Counted from the stretch's first letter, positions 8,749 through 18,044 are shown. The stretch is 64,000 nt of DNA from Bacteroidaceae bacterium (GCA_017507385.1 JAFWAX010000075.1:22046-86045), one strand, 5' to 3'. Numbers and translations are program-made. Notes: generated by a model from the letters alone, not told the origin.

Positions 8749-10494
8749 TTAAGCAGCGGCAAGCATTGCCTTTATTTGTGAAACAAAATCGTTGTACCTT
8801 TCGCTCTTGTATTCTGAGTAGTTCATCTGTTTGCAGAGGTTGATGAGCTTACGGAAATAGGTCACGCAGTCGCCGAACTCGGTGAATTTGAAGTCTTTTT
8901 CACATATTTCCGTAACGAGATTCAGAATGTCTTCCTGGCGTTCAAGAGATGTTACAGCATCAACATCATCGAATGCGTCTTGTTGAAGGATGACATAGTC
9001 GATAACTTCTGATTTCCAGAACACTTCATGGTAGTCAACAGGCACACCGTCGTCACCAAGAATATTGATTTGCTCTGCTATTTCCTTACCGCGCAACATA
9101 CGGGTTTTCAGATCCAGCACCTTGGGAATCCACTTGTCGTTAATCTTCTTTGAGATGTATTCAGCGAACTCTGGGTATTCCAAATATTTTGAATATGAAT
9201 CAATCGGATTTACAGCAGGATAACGCTTCTTGTCTGCACGGTCCTGTTCGAGTCCGTAGAAGCAGCGTGCCACTTTCTTCGTGTTCTCTGTCACCGGTTC
9301 TTTCAAGTTACCGCCAGCAGGCGAAACCGTACCGATGAATGTGATGGAGCCTACTTCGCCATTGTTCAGGTAAACATATCCTGCACGTCCGTAGAAGTTG
9401 CTGATAAGTGCACCAAGGTCCATTGGGAACGCGTCTGGTCCTGGAAGTTCCTCCATGCGGTTTGACATTTCGCGAAGAGCCTGCGCCCAGCGTGAAGTGG
9501 AGTCGGCCATCAGCAAAACACGAAGTCCCATAGAACGGTAGTATTCTGCCATTGTCATTGCTGTATAGACAGATGCCTCGCGTGCTGCTACCGGCATGTT
9601 TGACGTGTTTGCGATGATGATGGTGCGCTCCATCAGCTTGCGTCCTGTGTGCGGGTCGTCCAGTTCTGGAAATTCTGTAAAGATTTCCACAACCTCGTTT
9701 GCACGCTCACCACAAGCAGCAATAATCACGATGTCTGCCTCCGCCTGCTTAGAGATGGCGTGCTGAAGCACGGTCTTTCCTGTTCCGAATGGGCCAGGAA
9801 TGAAGCCTGTGCCACCTTCTACAATCGGATTGAAGGTGTCGATGGTTCGGACGCCGGTCTCAAGCAACTTGAATGGACGTGGCTTTTCTTTGTAGTTTGT
9901 CATGGCAAATTTTACTGGCCAACGCTGAATCATGTCAACTTGAATTTCTGTTCCATCGCTCTTCACGAGCACAGCAATCACATCGTGTATCTTGTATTTT
10001 CCGGCTGGAACGATGCTCTTGACTTTGGCCTTGCCTTCCATCTGGAATGGAGCCATAATCTTGAGTTTCTGCGAGTTTTCTATCACTTCGCCGAGCCATG
10101 CTGAGTTCTCTACTTCATCACCCACCTTTGCGATTGGGGTGAAATCCCATTCTCGGTCGGCATCAAGAGGTTCTGTGTACTGTCCTCGTTTCAAGAAGAC
10201 TCCTTCCATCTTGTCGAGGTCGTTCTGCAAACCGTCATAATTTTTGGACAGCATGCCTGGACCGAGCTGCACTTCAAGCATGTGTTCGGTAAATTCAGCG
10301 GGCGCGCCTACTTTGAGTCCTCGTGTGCTTTCAAACACCTGGACATACACGTCGCTGCCCACCACCTTGATGACCTCGCTCATCAGCTTATCGCCACCTG
10401 TCTCGATATAGCAGATTTCTCCTTGTTTAACAGGACCATCGACAGAGAGAGTCACCATGTTGGCAATAACGCCACTAACAGTTCCTTTTGTCAT
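8749..10494 (-). CDS. ntpA: V-type ATP synthase subunit A (catalytic)
   Basis: Catalytic nucleotide-binding subunit of the V1 head. The 581 residues match the family (about 580-590). The P-loop is GPFGTGKT at residues 234-241, the Walker B region lies around VLLMADSTSRWAQALRE, and the subunit-A-specific non-homologous insertion falls between about 110 and 200. The C-terminal helical domain ends with QIKAMLAAA. The gene lies 3 bp upstream of subunit B and 12 bp downstream of the DUF2764 gene, within one minus-strand operon. No defect is visible. Confidence 0.97.
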   Translation of the reverse strand: MTKGTVSGVIANMVTLSVDGPVKQGEICYIETGGDKLMSEVIKVVGSDVYVQVFESTRGLKVGAPAEFTEHMLEVQLGPGMLSKNYDGLQNDLDKMEGVFLKRGQYTEPLDADREWDFTPIAKVGDEVENSAWLGEVIENSQKLKIMAPFQMEGKAKVKSIVPAGKYKIHDVIAVLVKSDGTEIQVDMIQRWPVKFAMTNYKEKPRPFKLLETGVRTIDTFNPIVEGGTGFIPGPFGTGKTVLQHAISKQAEADIVIIAACGERANEVVEIFTEFPELDDPHTGRKLMERTIIIANTSNMPVAAREASVYTAMTMAEYYRSMGLRVLLMADSTSRWAQALREMSNRMEELPGPDAFPMDLGALISNFYGRAGYVYLNNGEVGSITFIGTVSPAGGNLKEPVTENTKKVARCFYGLEQDRADKKRYPAVNPIDSYSKYLEYPEFAEYISKKINDKWIPKVLDLKTRMLRGKEIAEQINILGDDGVPVDYHEVFWKSEVIDYVILQQDAFDDVDAVTSLERQEDILNLVTEICEKDFKFTEFGDCVTYFRKLINLCKQMNYSEYKSERYNDFVSQIKAMLAAA

Positions 10495-10506
10495 ATTGTT
10501 TTTGTT

Positions 10507-11397
10507 TTATTTTTCAGATTTATTATATGCGGCTTCACTTTTATTGTAGAGCGCTTTCGTTTGAAACTCTTGAGGAACACGTGCTTCACCACGCAGATTC
10601 TCGATGATTTGGCGGAATGTTTCCTGACCTTTTTCTACGTCAAGCTTTTCCCAACGAGCCAGCATGCTGAGTTTGCAGAAATAGGCAAAGACAGCATCAA
10701 TCGAGAAGATGTTGAAGAATGTGCTTTCTTCCAGCCAAAGCCATTTGAAGGCATCAATCTTTTTCTCTTTCTCCACAGGGTCTTCGCAGTCAACAATCTT
10801 CATCAGGTCTGCCACATAGTCATACTCTGTTGTCAGATTGAAGTCCTTGGTGTTGTTCGTGAGAATCATCTCTGTCACATTATCGTTTCCTTGAATGAAG
10901 TTGGCTACTGCCCACCCATTCTTGCGTGCAAGGAATGCCGTGAGAATGTTGGCGATGTCGAGATTGAGCTTGTACCACTTGCGCACCATTTTGCTGGGGC
11001 AGGTTTTTATGGCATACTGATAGAAAAGATAAAGGATATCGTCCTCAGGAAAATACCCTTCCTTGTCTTTATTATATGTGTAGTGCCGAACAAACTCACT
11101 CATGAAAGCTGGGTAGCGATGGACGTTGAAGTTCATCTCTTTTGCCGAAGTTATCAAATCGGCATACTGTTCCATGGTCATGTTGCCATTGCAGTCAATC
11201 TCTGCGTTAGGATTCTTCAGCAGCTTGACAATGTTGGCACAATCATTCTCAAGGAAGAAGTAATACATAATCTTCTTGTCTTTCTCGGACAAGGTTAATT
11301 CAAGTTCTTCTCTTAAGCTGGCAATGCTAACGTCGGTCTTGGTGCTGTCAAGAGTGACATCAGGCAAACCTGACATTAAACAATAGTAATTTCCCAT
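10507..11397 (-). CDS. DUF2764 protein of the V-ATPase operon, probable subunit C counterpart
   Basis: A 296-residue protein starting MGNYYCLMSGLPDVTLD, recognisable as the DUF2764 family found in bacteroidete V-ATPase operons. It is largely helical and has no signal peptide or membrane segment. It occupies the place between E and A where archaeal and enterococcal operons carry subunit C. Two parts resemble the AC39/subunit C fold by eye: LNLDIANILTAFLARKNGW (about 146-164), compared with the N-L-x-x-x-R-A-K pattern, and a helical C-terminal repeat around IDAVFAYFCKLSMLARWEKL. The tail has a short tandem repeat, YNKSEAAYNKSEK. No other C subunit is present here, so I infer that it is the axle-to-ring connector; this is not proven. 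Confidence 0.82.
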   Translation of the reverse strand: MGNYYCLMSGLPDVTLDSTKTDVSIASLREELELTLSEKDKKIMYYFFLENDCANIVKLLKNPNAEIDCNGNMTMEQYADLITSAKEMNFNVHRYPAFMSEFVRHYTYNKDKEGYFPEDDILYLFYQYAIKTCPSKMVRKWYKLNLDIANILTAFLARKNGWAVANFIQGNDNVTEMILTNNTKDFNLTTEYDYVADLMKIVDCEDPVEKEKKIDAFKWLWLEESTFFNIFSIDAVFAYFCKLSMLARWEKLDVEKGQETFRQIIENLRGEARVPQEFQTKALYNKSEAAYNKSEK

Positions 11398-11468
11398 CTT
11401 ATTGCGGGTTTTGAGGTTTTACGTTTTTCTTGTGGCGTCTGAACCGCATGGCCTAAGCCTAATCCGTA

Positions 11469-12059
11469 TTAGAATATCATTTCGACCAGCTGTGGGCGGA
11501 GGAATGATTTGAAGAACTCTTCAAATTCCGCTTCTCCAAAATTCACCTTGTAAGAGCCATCCGCTGGCTGAATCGTGAAAAGCGATTTCTGGCCATTAAC
11601 CTCTTCAATCTTCACGCCATTGTCAAGCAGAGCCTTTGCTTTCTGTGCAAAGAGTGCCTTCAGGCTTGCAGCATCGGCAGCAGACACGACAATTTCTTCG
11701 CCTGCACCCCACTTTTCTGCAAGCTTCAGGATAAACTCGTTCATGAAGTCCTTGCTGCCTGCAATTTCAGCAGCAGCCTCTTTAACAATCTTGTCTCCAA
11801 CAACGTTTGCCACCTCGCTCTTCAAAGCATTGAGAGTCTGAGCGGCATACATCTTGATTTCGCCCTTCGTATTGTTCTCCAGACTCTTGGCATTCTTCTG
11901 CGCCAGTTGCTCAATTTCCTCAGCCTTAGCTTTTGCATCAGCGATGATTTGAGCCGCTTTTTCATTTGCAGCTGCAATGATTTTTTCAGCCTCGGCATTG
12001 CCTTTTTCAACTCCGTCTTTCAGGAGCTTTTCGGCAAGTTCTTGAATCTTATTATCCAT
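11469..12059 (-). CDS. ntpE: V-type ATP synthase subunit E (peripheral stalk)
   Basis: Peripheral stalk subunit. The 196 residues begin with MDNKIQELAEKLLKDGVEKG followed by a long Ala/Glu/Lys-rich coiled coil (about 5-85) and a globular C-terminal part, the standard E-subunit plan. It is the first gene of the minus-strand V-ATPase operon; a -7 box (TAATTTTG on the minus strand) lies 30 bp upstream. I recognise no separate F, G or H subunits in the operon, so the peripheral stalk partner is either missing from the locus or encoded elsewhere. Confidence 0.9.
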   Translation of the reverse strand: MDNKIQELAEKLLKDGVEKGNAEAEKIIAAANEKAAQIIADAKAKAEEIEQLAQKNAKSLENNTKGEIKMYAAQTLNALKSEVANVVGDKIVKEAAAEIAGSKDFMNEFILKLAEKWGAGEEIVVSAADAASLKALFAQKAKALLDNGVKIEEVNGQKSLFTIQPADGSYKVNFGEAEFEEFFKSFLRPQLVEMIF

Positions 12060-12088
12060 AACTATATATTTTATATTAAATTTCTCTT

Positions 12089-12096
12089 CAAAATTA
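12089..12096 (-). promoter_or_regulatory. -7 box of the V-ATPase operon
   Basis: TAATTTTG on the minus strand, 30 bp upstream of the ntpE start. No well-spaced -33 TTTG was found, so only the -7 element is called. Confidence 0.5.
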
Positions 12097-12269
12097 CGAT
12101 TTTTTTTTCAAATATTCCTCACAAAGGAAGTTATATTTTCTAAAATAAGAGAAAAAGGACATAGTAGGAGTGTTTTTTTTCTTTTATTCTCGTTGTCTTT
12201 TGCTGCAAATCCGCGCGAACAATTCGTCATTCATCTAATGTCGATTCCTGTTGCACAAATATTCCTTGA

Positions 12270-12337
12270 ATCGATGTGCCCCACACCGCTTCATCGCTCT
12301 GGGGCACATCGCCGCATCGGTGTGGGGCACATCGATT
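12270..12337. repeat. Triple-palindrome element A1 (GTGTGGGGCACAC core, 23-bp period)
   Basis: GCCCC/GGGGC cores centred at 12280, 12303 and 12326. The left arm TCGATGTGCCCC (12271-12282) is the exact reverse complement of GGGGCACATCGA (12324-12335), symmetrical about the centre of the middle unit. In the divergent gap between the V-ATPase operon and the M15 gene. Confidence 0.9.
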
Positions 12338-12392
12338 TTCTGTACTGTTTTGTGTGCTAACCAAGCATGCGCCATTTATGATGCAGGGTGTA

Positions 12393-12463
12393 AGGTAATT
12401 ACGTTGGAAGGCTTGGAGTAATTACGTTGAAGGACGTGTGGTAATTACGTTAGAGGGATTATC
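12393..12463. repeat. Palindrome array B2 (GTAATTACG, three direct units of 23 bp)
   Basis: GTAATTACG starts at 12395, 12418 and 12441, 23 bp apart. The units are direct repeats with partly conserved purine-rich filler (TTGGAAGG, TTGAAGG, TTAGAGG). Only 58 bp to the right of element A1. Confidence 0.9.
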
Positions 12464-12578
12464 AAAATCACCATGCAATGTGTGCCTTTTTTCCGCATGA
12501 AGAACAAGCCTGAGCACTTTATTTGCAGCATTCATATGGATTTTATTTTCAAAACTTTTTCGGAACGCTTTTTTCTCC

Positions 12579-12586
12579 TATCTTTG
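12579..12586 (+). promoter_or_regulatory. -7 box of the M15 peptidase gene
   Basis: TATCTTTG, 52 bp upstream of the ATG, with a T-rich stretch (12556-12561) at -33 distance. Confidence 0.5.
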
Positions 12587-12638
12587 TGTCGATTTTCTGT
12601 TTCAGATTTCTTCCAACCTTTATAATCTATACGCACAG

Positions 12639-13379
12639 ATGCGCCAAAAAACCTTCACGCGATTTTTCTTTCTGTGGATGTTCGCTGTCGTTTTGAACAT
12701 TCCGATGCTTGCATCAGTTTCAGACGAAACGGAAGTGCTTCGAGAATGGGTGCCGGCAGAGGTGGTGAGCGAAGAAGCAGTTGAAAACTTTGGAATAGAC
12801 TCATGCTTTAGGATCTTCCCTATCACAGATGCGGTTTTTGATCGGATTTACAAAAAATCATACAAGGAGAATTGCAGGCAACCACGCTCCACGCTTCGTT
12901 ATCTGCATGTGTTGCATCGCAATGCCGATGGAAAAACTCAGCTTGGAGAACTGATTTGCCACGCTTCCATTGCACAAGACTTGCTGGATATATTTCGGGA
13001 ATTGTATTTGAATGGATACAAGATAGAACGGATAACTCTCGTTGACGACTACGATGCTGATGACGAAAAGAGTATGGCAGCCAACAACACGTCGTGTTTC
13101 AACTATCGTCCAATAGCAGGTTCAACCAAACTCTCCAAGCATTCCCAAGGACTTGCCATAGATATCAACCCTCTCTACAACCCTTGCCTGAACACGCGCA
13201 CGGGCAAAGTGCAGCCAGCAGCAGGAAAAGTGTATGCGACTCACCGCTCTAGCAGCAAGCAGACGAAATGCCCTCTCATCGACAAGGATGACCTCTGCTA
13301 CCGCCTGTTCATTCAGCATGGCTTTCGTTGGGGAGGAAACTGGAATACAACGAAAGATTATCAGCATTTTGAAAAATAA
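12639..13379 (+). CDS. M15-family D-Ala-D-Ala carboxypeptidase-like protein
   Basis: Probable periplasmic zinc peptidase acting on peptidoglycan stem peptides. The 246 residues start with a signal peptide (MRQKTFTRFFFLWMFAVVLN, then PMLAS). The M15 zinc motif SKHSQGLAIDIN places His168 and Asp175 as ligands, and YQHFEK near the C-terminus supplies the third ligand, His243. A basic and aromatic linker and the C-terminal GFRWGGNWNT segment are typical of the M15C subgroup. The gene stands alone between a divergent V-ATPase operon and convergent dapA, with a -7 box TATCTTTG about 50 bp upstream and a bidirectional terminator directly after the stop. Confidence 0.9.
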   Translation: MRQKTFTRFFFLWMFAVVLNIPMLASVSDETEVLREWVPAEVVSEEAVENFGIDSCFRIFPITDAVFDRIYKKSYKENCRQPRSTLRYLHVLHRNADGKTQLGELICHASIAQDLLDIFRELYLNGYKIERITLVDDYDADDEKSMAANNTSCFNYRPIAGSTKLSKHSQGLAIDINPLYNPCLNTRTGKVQPAAGKVYATHRSSSKQTKCPLIDKDDLCYRLFIQHGFRWGGNWNTTKDYQHFEK

Positions 13380-13409
13380 AGCTCTTGCAAGAATTCTCGC
13401 AAGAGCTTT
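13378..13409. terminator. Bidirectional terminator between the M15 gene and dapA
   Basis: AAAGCTCTTGC (13378-13388) and GCAAGAGCTTT (13399-13409) form an 11-bp stem between two convergent genes, overlapping the stop of the M15 gene. Confidence 0.85.
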
Positions 13410-13442
13410 ATTGATATTGTCAAATACTTAAATAAAAATATT

Positions 13443-14345
13443 TTACCACTTGATATTCAACTCCTTAATGATTGATGAAATCTTTTCCATCGTAGAGATG
13501 CGAGAAGGTACAAGTGGCAAACGAAGTTCGTTCTCTATGAGCCCCATCGCGTTGAGCATAGCCTTGACTCCTGCGGGATTTCCATCAACAAAAAGAAGTT
13601 TGAACAGCTCTGTAAACTTATGGTGAATGATAAGGGCATTTTGATAGTCGCCATTTAATGCAAGGCGTACCATGCGGCTGAATTCTTTTGGCAACGCATT
13701 ACCTATCACAGAAATAACGCCAACGGCTCCTAAGGTGATGAGCGGAAAGGTGATGCCGTCGTCGCCTGAAATCACATCAAAGTTTGCAGGCTTATTTTTA
13801 ATAATGTCATCAATCTGAGTGAAATTGCCTGATGCTTCCTTGATGGCAACGACATTCTCGCATTCGTTGGCAAGACGGAGCGTGGTTTCAGCCGTCATGT
13901 TTACTCCTACGCGTCCAGGAACATTGTAAAGCACAACAGACAAATTACGACCCTCTGCGGCTGAGGCTATAGCTTTGAAGTGCTGATAAAGGCCTTCTTG
14001 AGATGGTTTGTTGTAGTAAGGGCAAACAGACAATATTCCATCTATTCCATCAAAATCCCCAGTCTTGATTTGTTCAACAATGCCGGCAGTATTATTTCCT
14101 CCACAGCCCATCAAGATTGGCACTTGACCGTTCACTCTCTCTACTGCAAGCTCTTTGATTTGCTGACGTTCCTCAGCCGAAAGCGTTGGAGTTTCAGCAG
14201 TTGTGCCAAGAATACAGATGAAATCAACTCCATTTGAGAGCTGATAATCCAACAAGCGGCGAAGTGCAACAAAGTCTACTTTTCCTTCTTTCGTGAAAGG
14301 GGTGACGAGCGCAACACCCAGCCCTTTGAATTTATTATGTACCAT
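13443..14345 (-). CDS. dapA: 4-hydroxy-tetrahydrodipicolinate synthase
   Basis: Condenses pyruvate with aspartate semialdehyde in lysine and diaminopimelate synthesis; cytosolic TIM-barrel lyase. The 300 residues carry the Schiff-base Lys169 in VVAIKEASGN, the catalytic Tyr140 in VVLYNVPGR, and LGTTAETPTL near residue 47, which corresponds to the usual GTTGE pyruvate-binding loop (here TTAE). It has its own promoter, overlapping the 3' end of the upstream TPR gene, with a leader of about 100 nt. The gene converges with the M15 peptidase gene and shares its terminator. Confidence 0.97.
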   Translation of the reverse strand: MVHNKFKGLGVALVTPFTKEGKVDFVALRRLLDYQLSNGVDFICILGTTAETPTLSAEERQQIKELAVERVNGQVPILMGCGGNNTAGIVEQIKTGDFDGIDGILSVCPYYNKPSQEGLYQHFKAIASAAEGRNLSVVLYNVPGRVGVNMTAETTLRLANECENVVAIKEASGNFTQIDDIIKNKPANFDVISGDDGITFPLITLGAVGVISVIGNALPKEFSRMVRLALNGDYQNALIIHHKFTELFKLLFVDGNPAGVKAMLNAMGLIENELRLPLVPSRISTMEKISSIIKELNIKW

Positions 14346-14453
14346 ATAATATGATGAAAACGTTTTTGAATTTGGGGCTCATCGTGCAAAGGAGTGCATC
14401 ATCATCGGCAAGCAATCTTGTCATCAAAAAGCCCGTATAATCATTTCCAAATG

Positions 14454-14483
14454 CAAAGTTACGAATTTCCTGTAATATACAAA
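14454..14483 (-). promoter_or_regulatory. Promoter of dapA
   Basis: Minus-strand TTTG (14480-14483), 18 bp, then TAACTTTG (14454-14461). It lies across the end of the TPR gene and implies a dapA leader of about 100 nt. Confidence 0.6.
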
Positions 14484-16072
14484 TTTTCTTTCTTAAATTT
14501 CTTTAACAAAGTATCAATTTCCTTCTCAGCATAGTCGCTCCATTGTTCAACAGGCATATCTGAAGGGAAATACCCGTCAAAAACTTTTTCAACAAGTTCC
14601 GGGCTTGTCTGGCATGCAATCTTAAAATGATGCAAGAATTGCTCTGCATTCCCCGTCTTCAAGTAAGCCAAAGATTTAGCCACTGATATGTTTTTGACAA
14701 ATGGGCTCTTGCTGTTGGCGCCAATTTTGCTGATGGCATCAAGGACATCCAGCGCGAAGGCATCGAAGTCGTTCAAGATAAATGTCAAAGCGACATCAAC
14801 TCCCATCATGACCTGGTCGTCTGCATGCTTCAAGGCGCTGGCAAAGTATTCTGACGCTTTTTCATAGGAATTTAATGCCAAATAACAGACTCCCATCATG
14901 AAATAGGATTCGGCGCAAAAAGGATTGCTCGATATGATTGTTGAGTGAGTATTGATGCACTCGTCATAATATCCATGATGGTAGTATAAGTCGCCTATGT
15001 CAGTAAAAACTTTCTCAAAAAGGTCGTTGAATTCTTTATATTGCGCTTTGGCTTTCAGCCTATCCTCTTCTGTTTCATGCGGTGTGTCAAACCAAAGATC
15101 GCCAGCTTCAAGTTTCTTCTCCTTGAAAACAGACTTCAGCCAAGAGAGTTCTCGAAGAGCTTCTTCGTGCTCATTATCAAGAAATAGCGCTTCTGCGTAT
15201 GGGATTGCCTGTACGGCATCTCCTCCCTTGTCCAAATACTCTTTGAATACAGGCTTGGAGGCTATTTTCTCACCCATAAAATTCAATGTGTGCGCTTTGG
15301 TCAGCAGCGCCTCCATGTCATCCGGATCTACCGCCAATGCAAAGTCGCATGCTTCCAGAGCCTGTTCGCAGTTTCCTTGTGTATAGTATGCCAAAGCGAG
15401 ATTCGACCACCCTTTTTTCAGATAAGGCTGCTCTTCAAGCACTTGGACAAGGATTTGGCACATCAAATCGGTCAAATCGCTCTCCCTGCAAATGTCGGCC
15501 AAATGGATGTCGGATTCAAACCGCCCTAATGGCTGAAACTTCTCGATGTACTCGTTTATCCATTTGCGCGCCATCTCCACACTCCATTCCTTTTCCCCTG
15601 TTTTAGAATTAGTTCCGCGCAGCTCGGTTATAGACGATATGATGTGAATGTAGTCTTCTCGCCACCTTTCATCTGTGGATGGCACTTCTTTGTTATCAAG
15701 AGTCAGCCACTCTCTCCATGTTTTTTCGGCCTTCTCGTCATCGTGATACTTAGCGTATTGAATCTGAGCCACTTGATATTTTACATCAGAATTGTTAATG
15801 TCAAGCTTGTTGAGTATATCCTCCGCTTCGTCATACATGCGTTGGAGCATATATGCTGCACTTTGAACAACGAGGAGGCTATCATGTTCTGGATGAATCG
15901 ACAAGCCCATATTAAGAGTTCCCATTGCCAAATTGATTTTGTCAACAGACAGATAATAATCAGCAATGTCAGCAAAGTCTTCTGCGTCAAGATAGACGCT
16001 TTTTTCTTGACGCTGTTCGTAAACTCTTAATACTTTTTTAAACTCTTCTGATTGAAAATAATCTTTCGCCAT
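14459..16072 (-). CDS. Tetratricopeptide repeat protein
   Basis: A 537-residue cytosolic protein (no signal peptide, begins MAKDYFQSEEFKKVLRVYEQ) built from degenerate TPR helix pairs across most of its length. Examples are MGTLNMGLSIHPEHDSLLVV (about 56-75), WSNLALAYYTQGNCEQALEA and ESYFMMGVCYLALNSYEKAS. TPR proteins are protein-interaction scaffolds; the partner cannot be told from the sequence. It lies 18 bp downstream of glnS on the same strand, so the two are probably co-transcribed. The dapA promoter lies across its stop codon. Confidence 0.85.
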   Translation of the reverse strand: MAKDYFQSEEFKKVLRVYEQRQEKSVYLDAEDFADIADYYLSVDKINLAMGTLNMGLSIHPEHDSLLVVQSAAYMLQRMYDEAEDILNKLDINNSDVKYQVAQIQYAKYHDDEKAEKTWREWLTLDNKEVPSTDERWREDYIHIISSITELRGTNSKTGEKEWSVEMARKWINEYIEKFQPLGRFESDIHLADICRESDLTDLMCQILVQVLEEQPYLKKGWSNLALAYYTQGNCEQALEACDFALAVDPDDMEALLTKAHTLNFMGEKIASKPVFKEYLDKGGDAVQAIPYAEALFLDNEHEEALRELSWLKSVFKEKKLEAGDLWFDTPHETEEDRLKAKAQYKEFNDLFEKVFTDIGDLYYHHGYYDECINTHSTIISSNPFCAESYFMMGVCYLALNSYEKASEYFASALKHADDQVMMGVDVALTFILNDFDAFALDVLDAISKIGANSKSPFVKNISVAKSLAYLKTGNAEQFLHHFKIACQTSPELVEKVFDGYFPSDMPVEQWSDYAEKEIDTLLKKFKKENLYITGNS

Positions 16073-16090
16073 AATCGGAGAGAGGCATAT

Positions 16091-17872
16091 TTATTTGTTC
16101 ATCTTTTTCCAAGCGTCTGTTAAACCTACAGTACGGTTGAAAACAAGATGTTCAGGTGTAGAATCAGGATCCACATTATAGTAGCCAATGCGCTGGAACT
16201 GAAGATATTCCATAGGTTTTCTTGTTGCAAGCCATTTCTCCACATAAGCCTTCTTTACTTCAAGGCTGTTTGGGTTAAGGAATGGACGCATAGCCTCAAT
16301 GCCGCGTACATCTCCATGTTCTTTGGAATAAGCGGCCACTTCGTCACGAGGATTCTCTACAAGCCACAGGCGGTCGTAGTTGCGCACTTCTGCTTCGATA
16401 CAGTGCTTGCAGCTCACCCAATGGATGGTCTTTCCCTTAATCTTCATGTTGCTGTTTTCCTGTCCTGTTTTAGTATCAGGAATCAGCTCAGCATGGATTT
16501 CCAAGATATTGCCATCGGCATCCTTCATCACGCAATCTTCAATATTTTCAGGGCATTGAATGATGTATGAGTTTTTCAGTCGCACTTGTTTGCCAGGGCC
16601 GAGACGGAAGAATTTCTTAGGAGCGTCTTCCATGAAATCGTCGCGCTCAATCCATAATTCGCGGCTAAATTCAATCTCATGCGTTCCGTCTGCTTCGTTC
16701 TCGGGATTGTTTACGGCTGTATAAGTTTCCGTCTCTCCTTCTGGAAAATTAGTGATGACAAGCTTCACAGGGTCAATCACTGCACTTACTCGTAAAGCAC
16801 GTTTATTGAGGTCGTCACGCACAGCTGACTCAAAGAGCGACATCTGATTGAGAGCGTCAAATTTGGTATAGCCAATCTTGTTAATGAACGACAGAATGCC
16901 TTCAGGGCTATATCCACGACGACGGAATCCACAGATAGTCGGCATTCGAGGGTCGTCCCAGCCATTTACAACTCCTTCTTTTACCAAGACAAGCAGATTG
17001 CGCTTGGAAAGGAGGATGTGTGTTAGATTCAGCTTGTTGAACTCTGTCTGTCGAGGACGGTTGTCGTCTAATGGCTGGTCATCTCCATCAACTTGCTTCG
17101 CCCAATCAACAAAAAGGTCGTAAAGTGGGCGATGGCTGACAAACTCAAGAGTGCAGAGAGAATGGGTAACTCCTTCCCAATAGTCACACTGACCATGAGT
17201 GTAGTCATACATTGGATAGGCATTCCACTTGTTTCCTGTACGCCAATGTGGCATATTGAGCACACGATACATGATAGGGTCACGGAAGTGCATATTGGGG
17301 CTTGCCATGTCTATTTTTGCACGAAGAACCATCTTGCCGGGCTCCATCTTGCCAGAATTCATCTCCTCGAACAGGCACAGGCTCTCTTCCACAGGACGAT
17401 TGCGATATGGAGATTCAACACCCGCTTGGGTTGGGGTGCCTTTCTGCTCTGCAATCTGCTCCGCAGTTTGTTCGTCGATATAGGCTTTGCCTTGCTTGAT
17501 TAGTTCGACAGCCAAATCCCAGAGTTGCTGGAAATAGTCGCTGGCATAGAGCACCTTGTCCCATTTGAAGCCAAGCCACTCAATATCGCGCTTGATTGCT
17601 TCAACATATTCAGTGTCTTCCTTTTGCGGGTTGGTGTCATCCATGCGCAGATTGCAAATACCGCCATATTTCTGGGCAATGCCAAAGTCAAGGGCAATGG
17701 CTTTTGCGTGCCCGATATGCAAATAACCATTAGGCTCGGGTGGGAATCGTGTCTGAACTTTCCCTCCGTTTTTACCTTCTGCTAAATCTTTAACTATTTG
17801 TTCTTCAATAAAGTTGAGCGATTCTTTTTTGCACTCTTCAGACTTTATCTCTTCTATCTGTTCTGTACTCAT
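16091..17872 (-). CDS. glnS: Glutamine--tRNA ligase
   Basis: Charges tRNA-Gln with glutamine; cytosolic class I synthetase. The 593 residues have PPEPNGYLHIGHAKA with the HIGH motif at residues 52-55 and the KMSKS-equivalent LLSKRNL near residue 290. The GlnRS-type anticodon-binding beta-barrels follow (RDDLNKRALRVSAVIDPVKL, then the PGKQVRLKNSYIIQC region). NLRMDDTNPQKEDTEY is a GlnRS/GluRS-family signature. Length and N-terminus look complete. The presence of glnS suggests direct charging, not the transamidation route. A -7 box (TAATTTTG, minus strand) lies 48 bp upstream. Confidence 0.97.
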   Translation of the reverse strand: MSTEQIEEIKSEECKKESLNFIEEQIVKDLAEGKNGGKVQTRFPPEPNGYLHIGHAKAIALDFGIAQKYGGICNLRMDDTNPQKEDTEYVEAIKRDIEWLGFKWDKVLYASDYFQQLWDLAVELIKQGKAYIDEQTAEQIAEQKGTPTQAGVESPYRNRPVEESLCLFEEMNSGKMEPGKMVLRAKIDMASPNMHFRDPIMYRVLNMPHWRTGNKWNAYPMYDYTHGQCDYWEGVTHSLCTLEFVSHRPLYDLFVDWAKQVDGDDQPLDDNRPRQTEFNKLNLTHILLSKRNLLVLVKEGVVNGWDDPRMPTICGFRRRGYSPEGILSFINKIGYTKFDALNQMSLFESAVRDDLNKRALRVSAVIDPVKLVITNFPEGETETYTAVNNPENEADGTHEIEFSRELWIERDDFMEDAPKKFFRLGPGKQVRLKNSYIIQCPENIEDCVMKDADGNILEIHAELIPDTKTGQENSNMKIKGKTIHWVSCKHCIEAEVRNYDRLWLVENPRDEVAAYSKEHGDVRGIEAMRPFLNPNSLEVKKAYVEKWLATRKPMEYLQFQRIGYYNVDPDSTPEHLVFNRTVGLTDAWKKMNK

Positions 17873-17919
17873 TATTTGATAGGGTATATATTAATTATGT
17901 GTATATTGAAATTTGACTG

Positions 17920-17927
17920 CAAAATTA
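17920..17927 (-). promoter_or_regulatory. -7 box of glnS
   Basis: TAATTTTG on the minus strand, 48 bp upstream of the start; no clear -33 at the usual distance. Confidence 0.45.
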
Positions 17928-18036
17928 CAAAAGTTTTTCGTTGTTTTGATGATGTTCATAGATAAAAAACAAACAAATCTTGCAATTTGTGTTAAAAAAC
18001 ATATCATTCATTTCTTAAATATTCGGAAATATCACC

Positions 18037-18044
18037 TAACTTTG
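18037..18044 (+). promoter_or_regulatory. -7 box for a short transcript
   Basis: TAACTTTG with a TTTC 22 bp upstream. The next plus-strand signal is a terminator about 70-100 bp further on, not a gene start, which points to a small RNA. Confidence 0.5.

Noticed and set aside
12270..12463. CRISPR-like array
   Set aside because: The period is 23 bp with palindromic units and no unique spacers; no cas genes are near.
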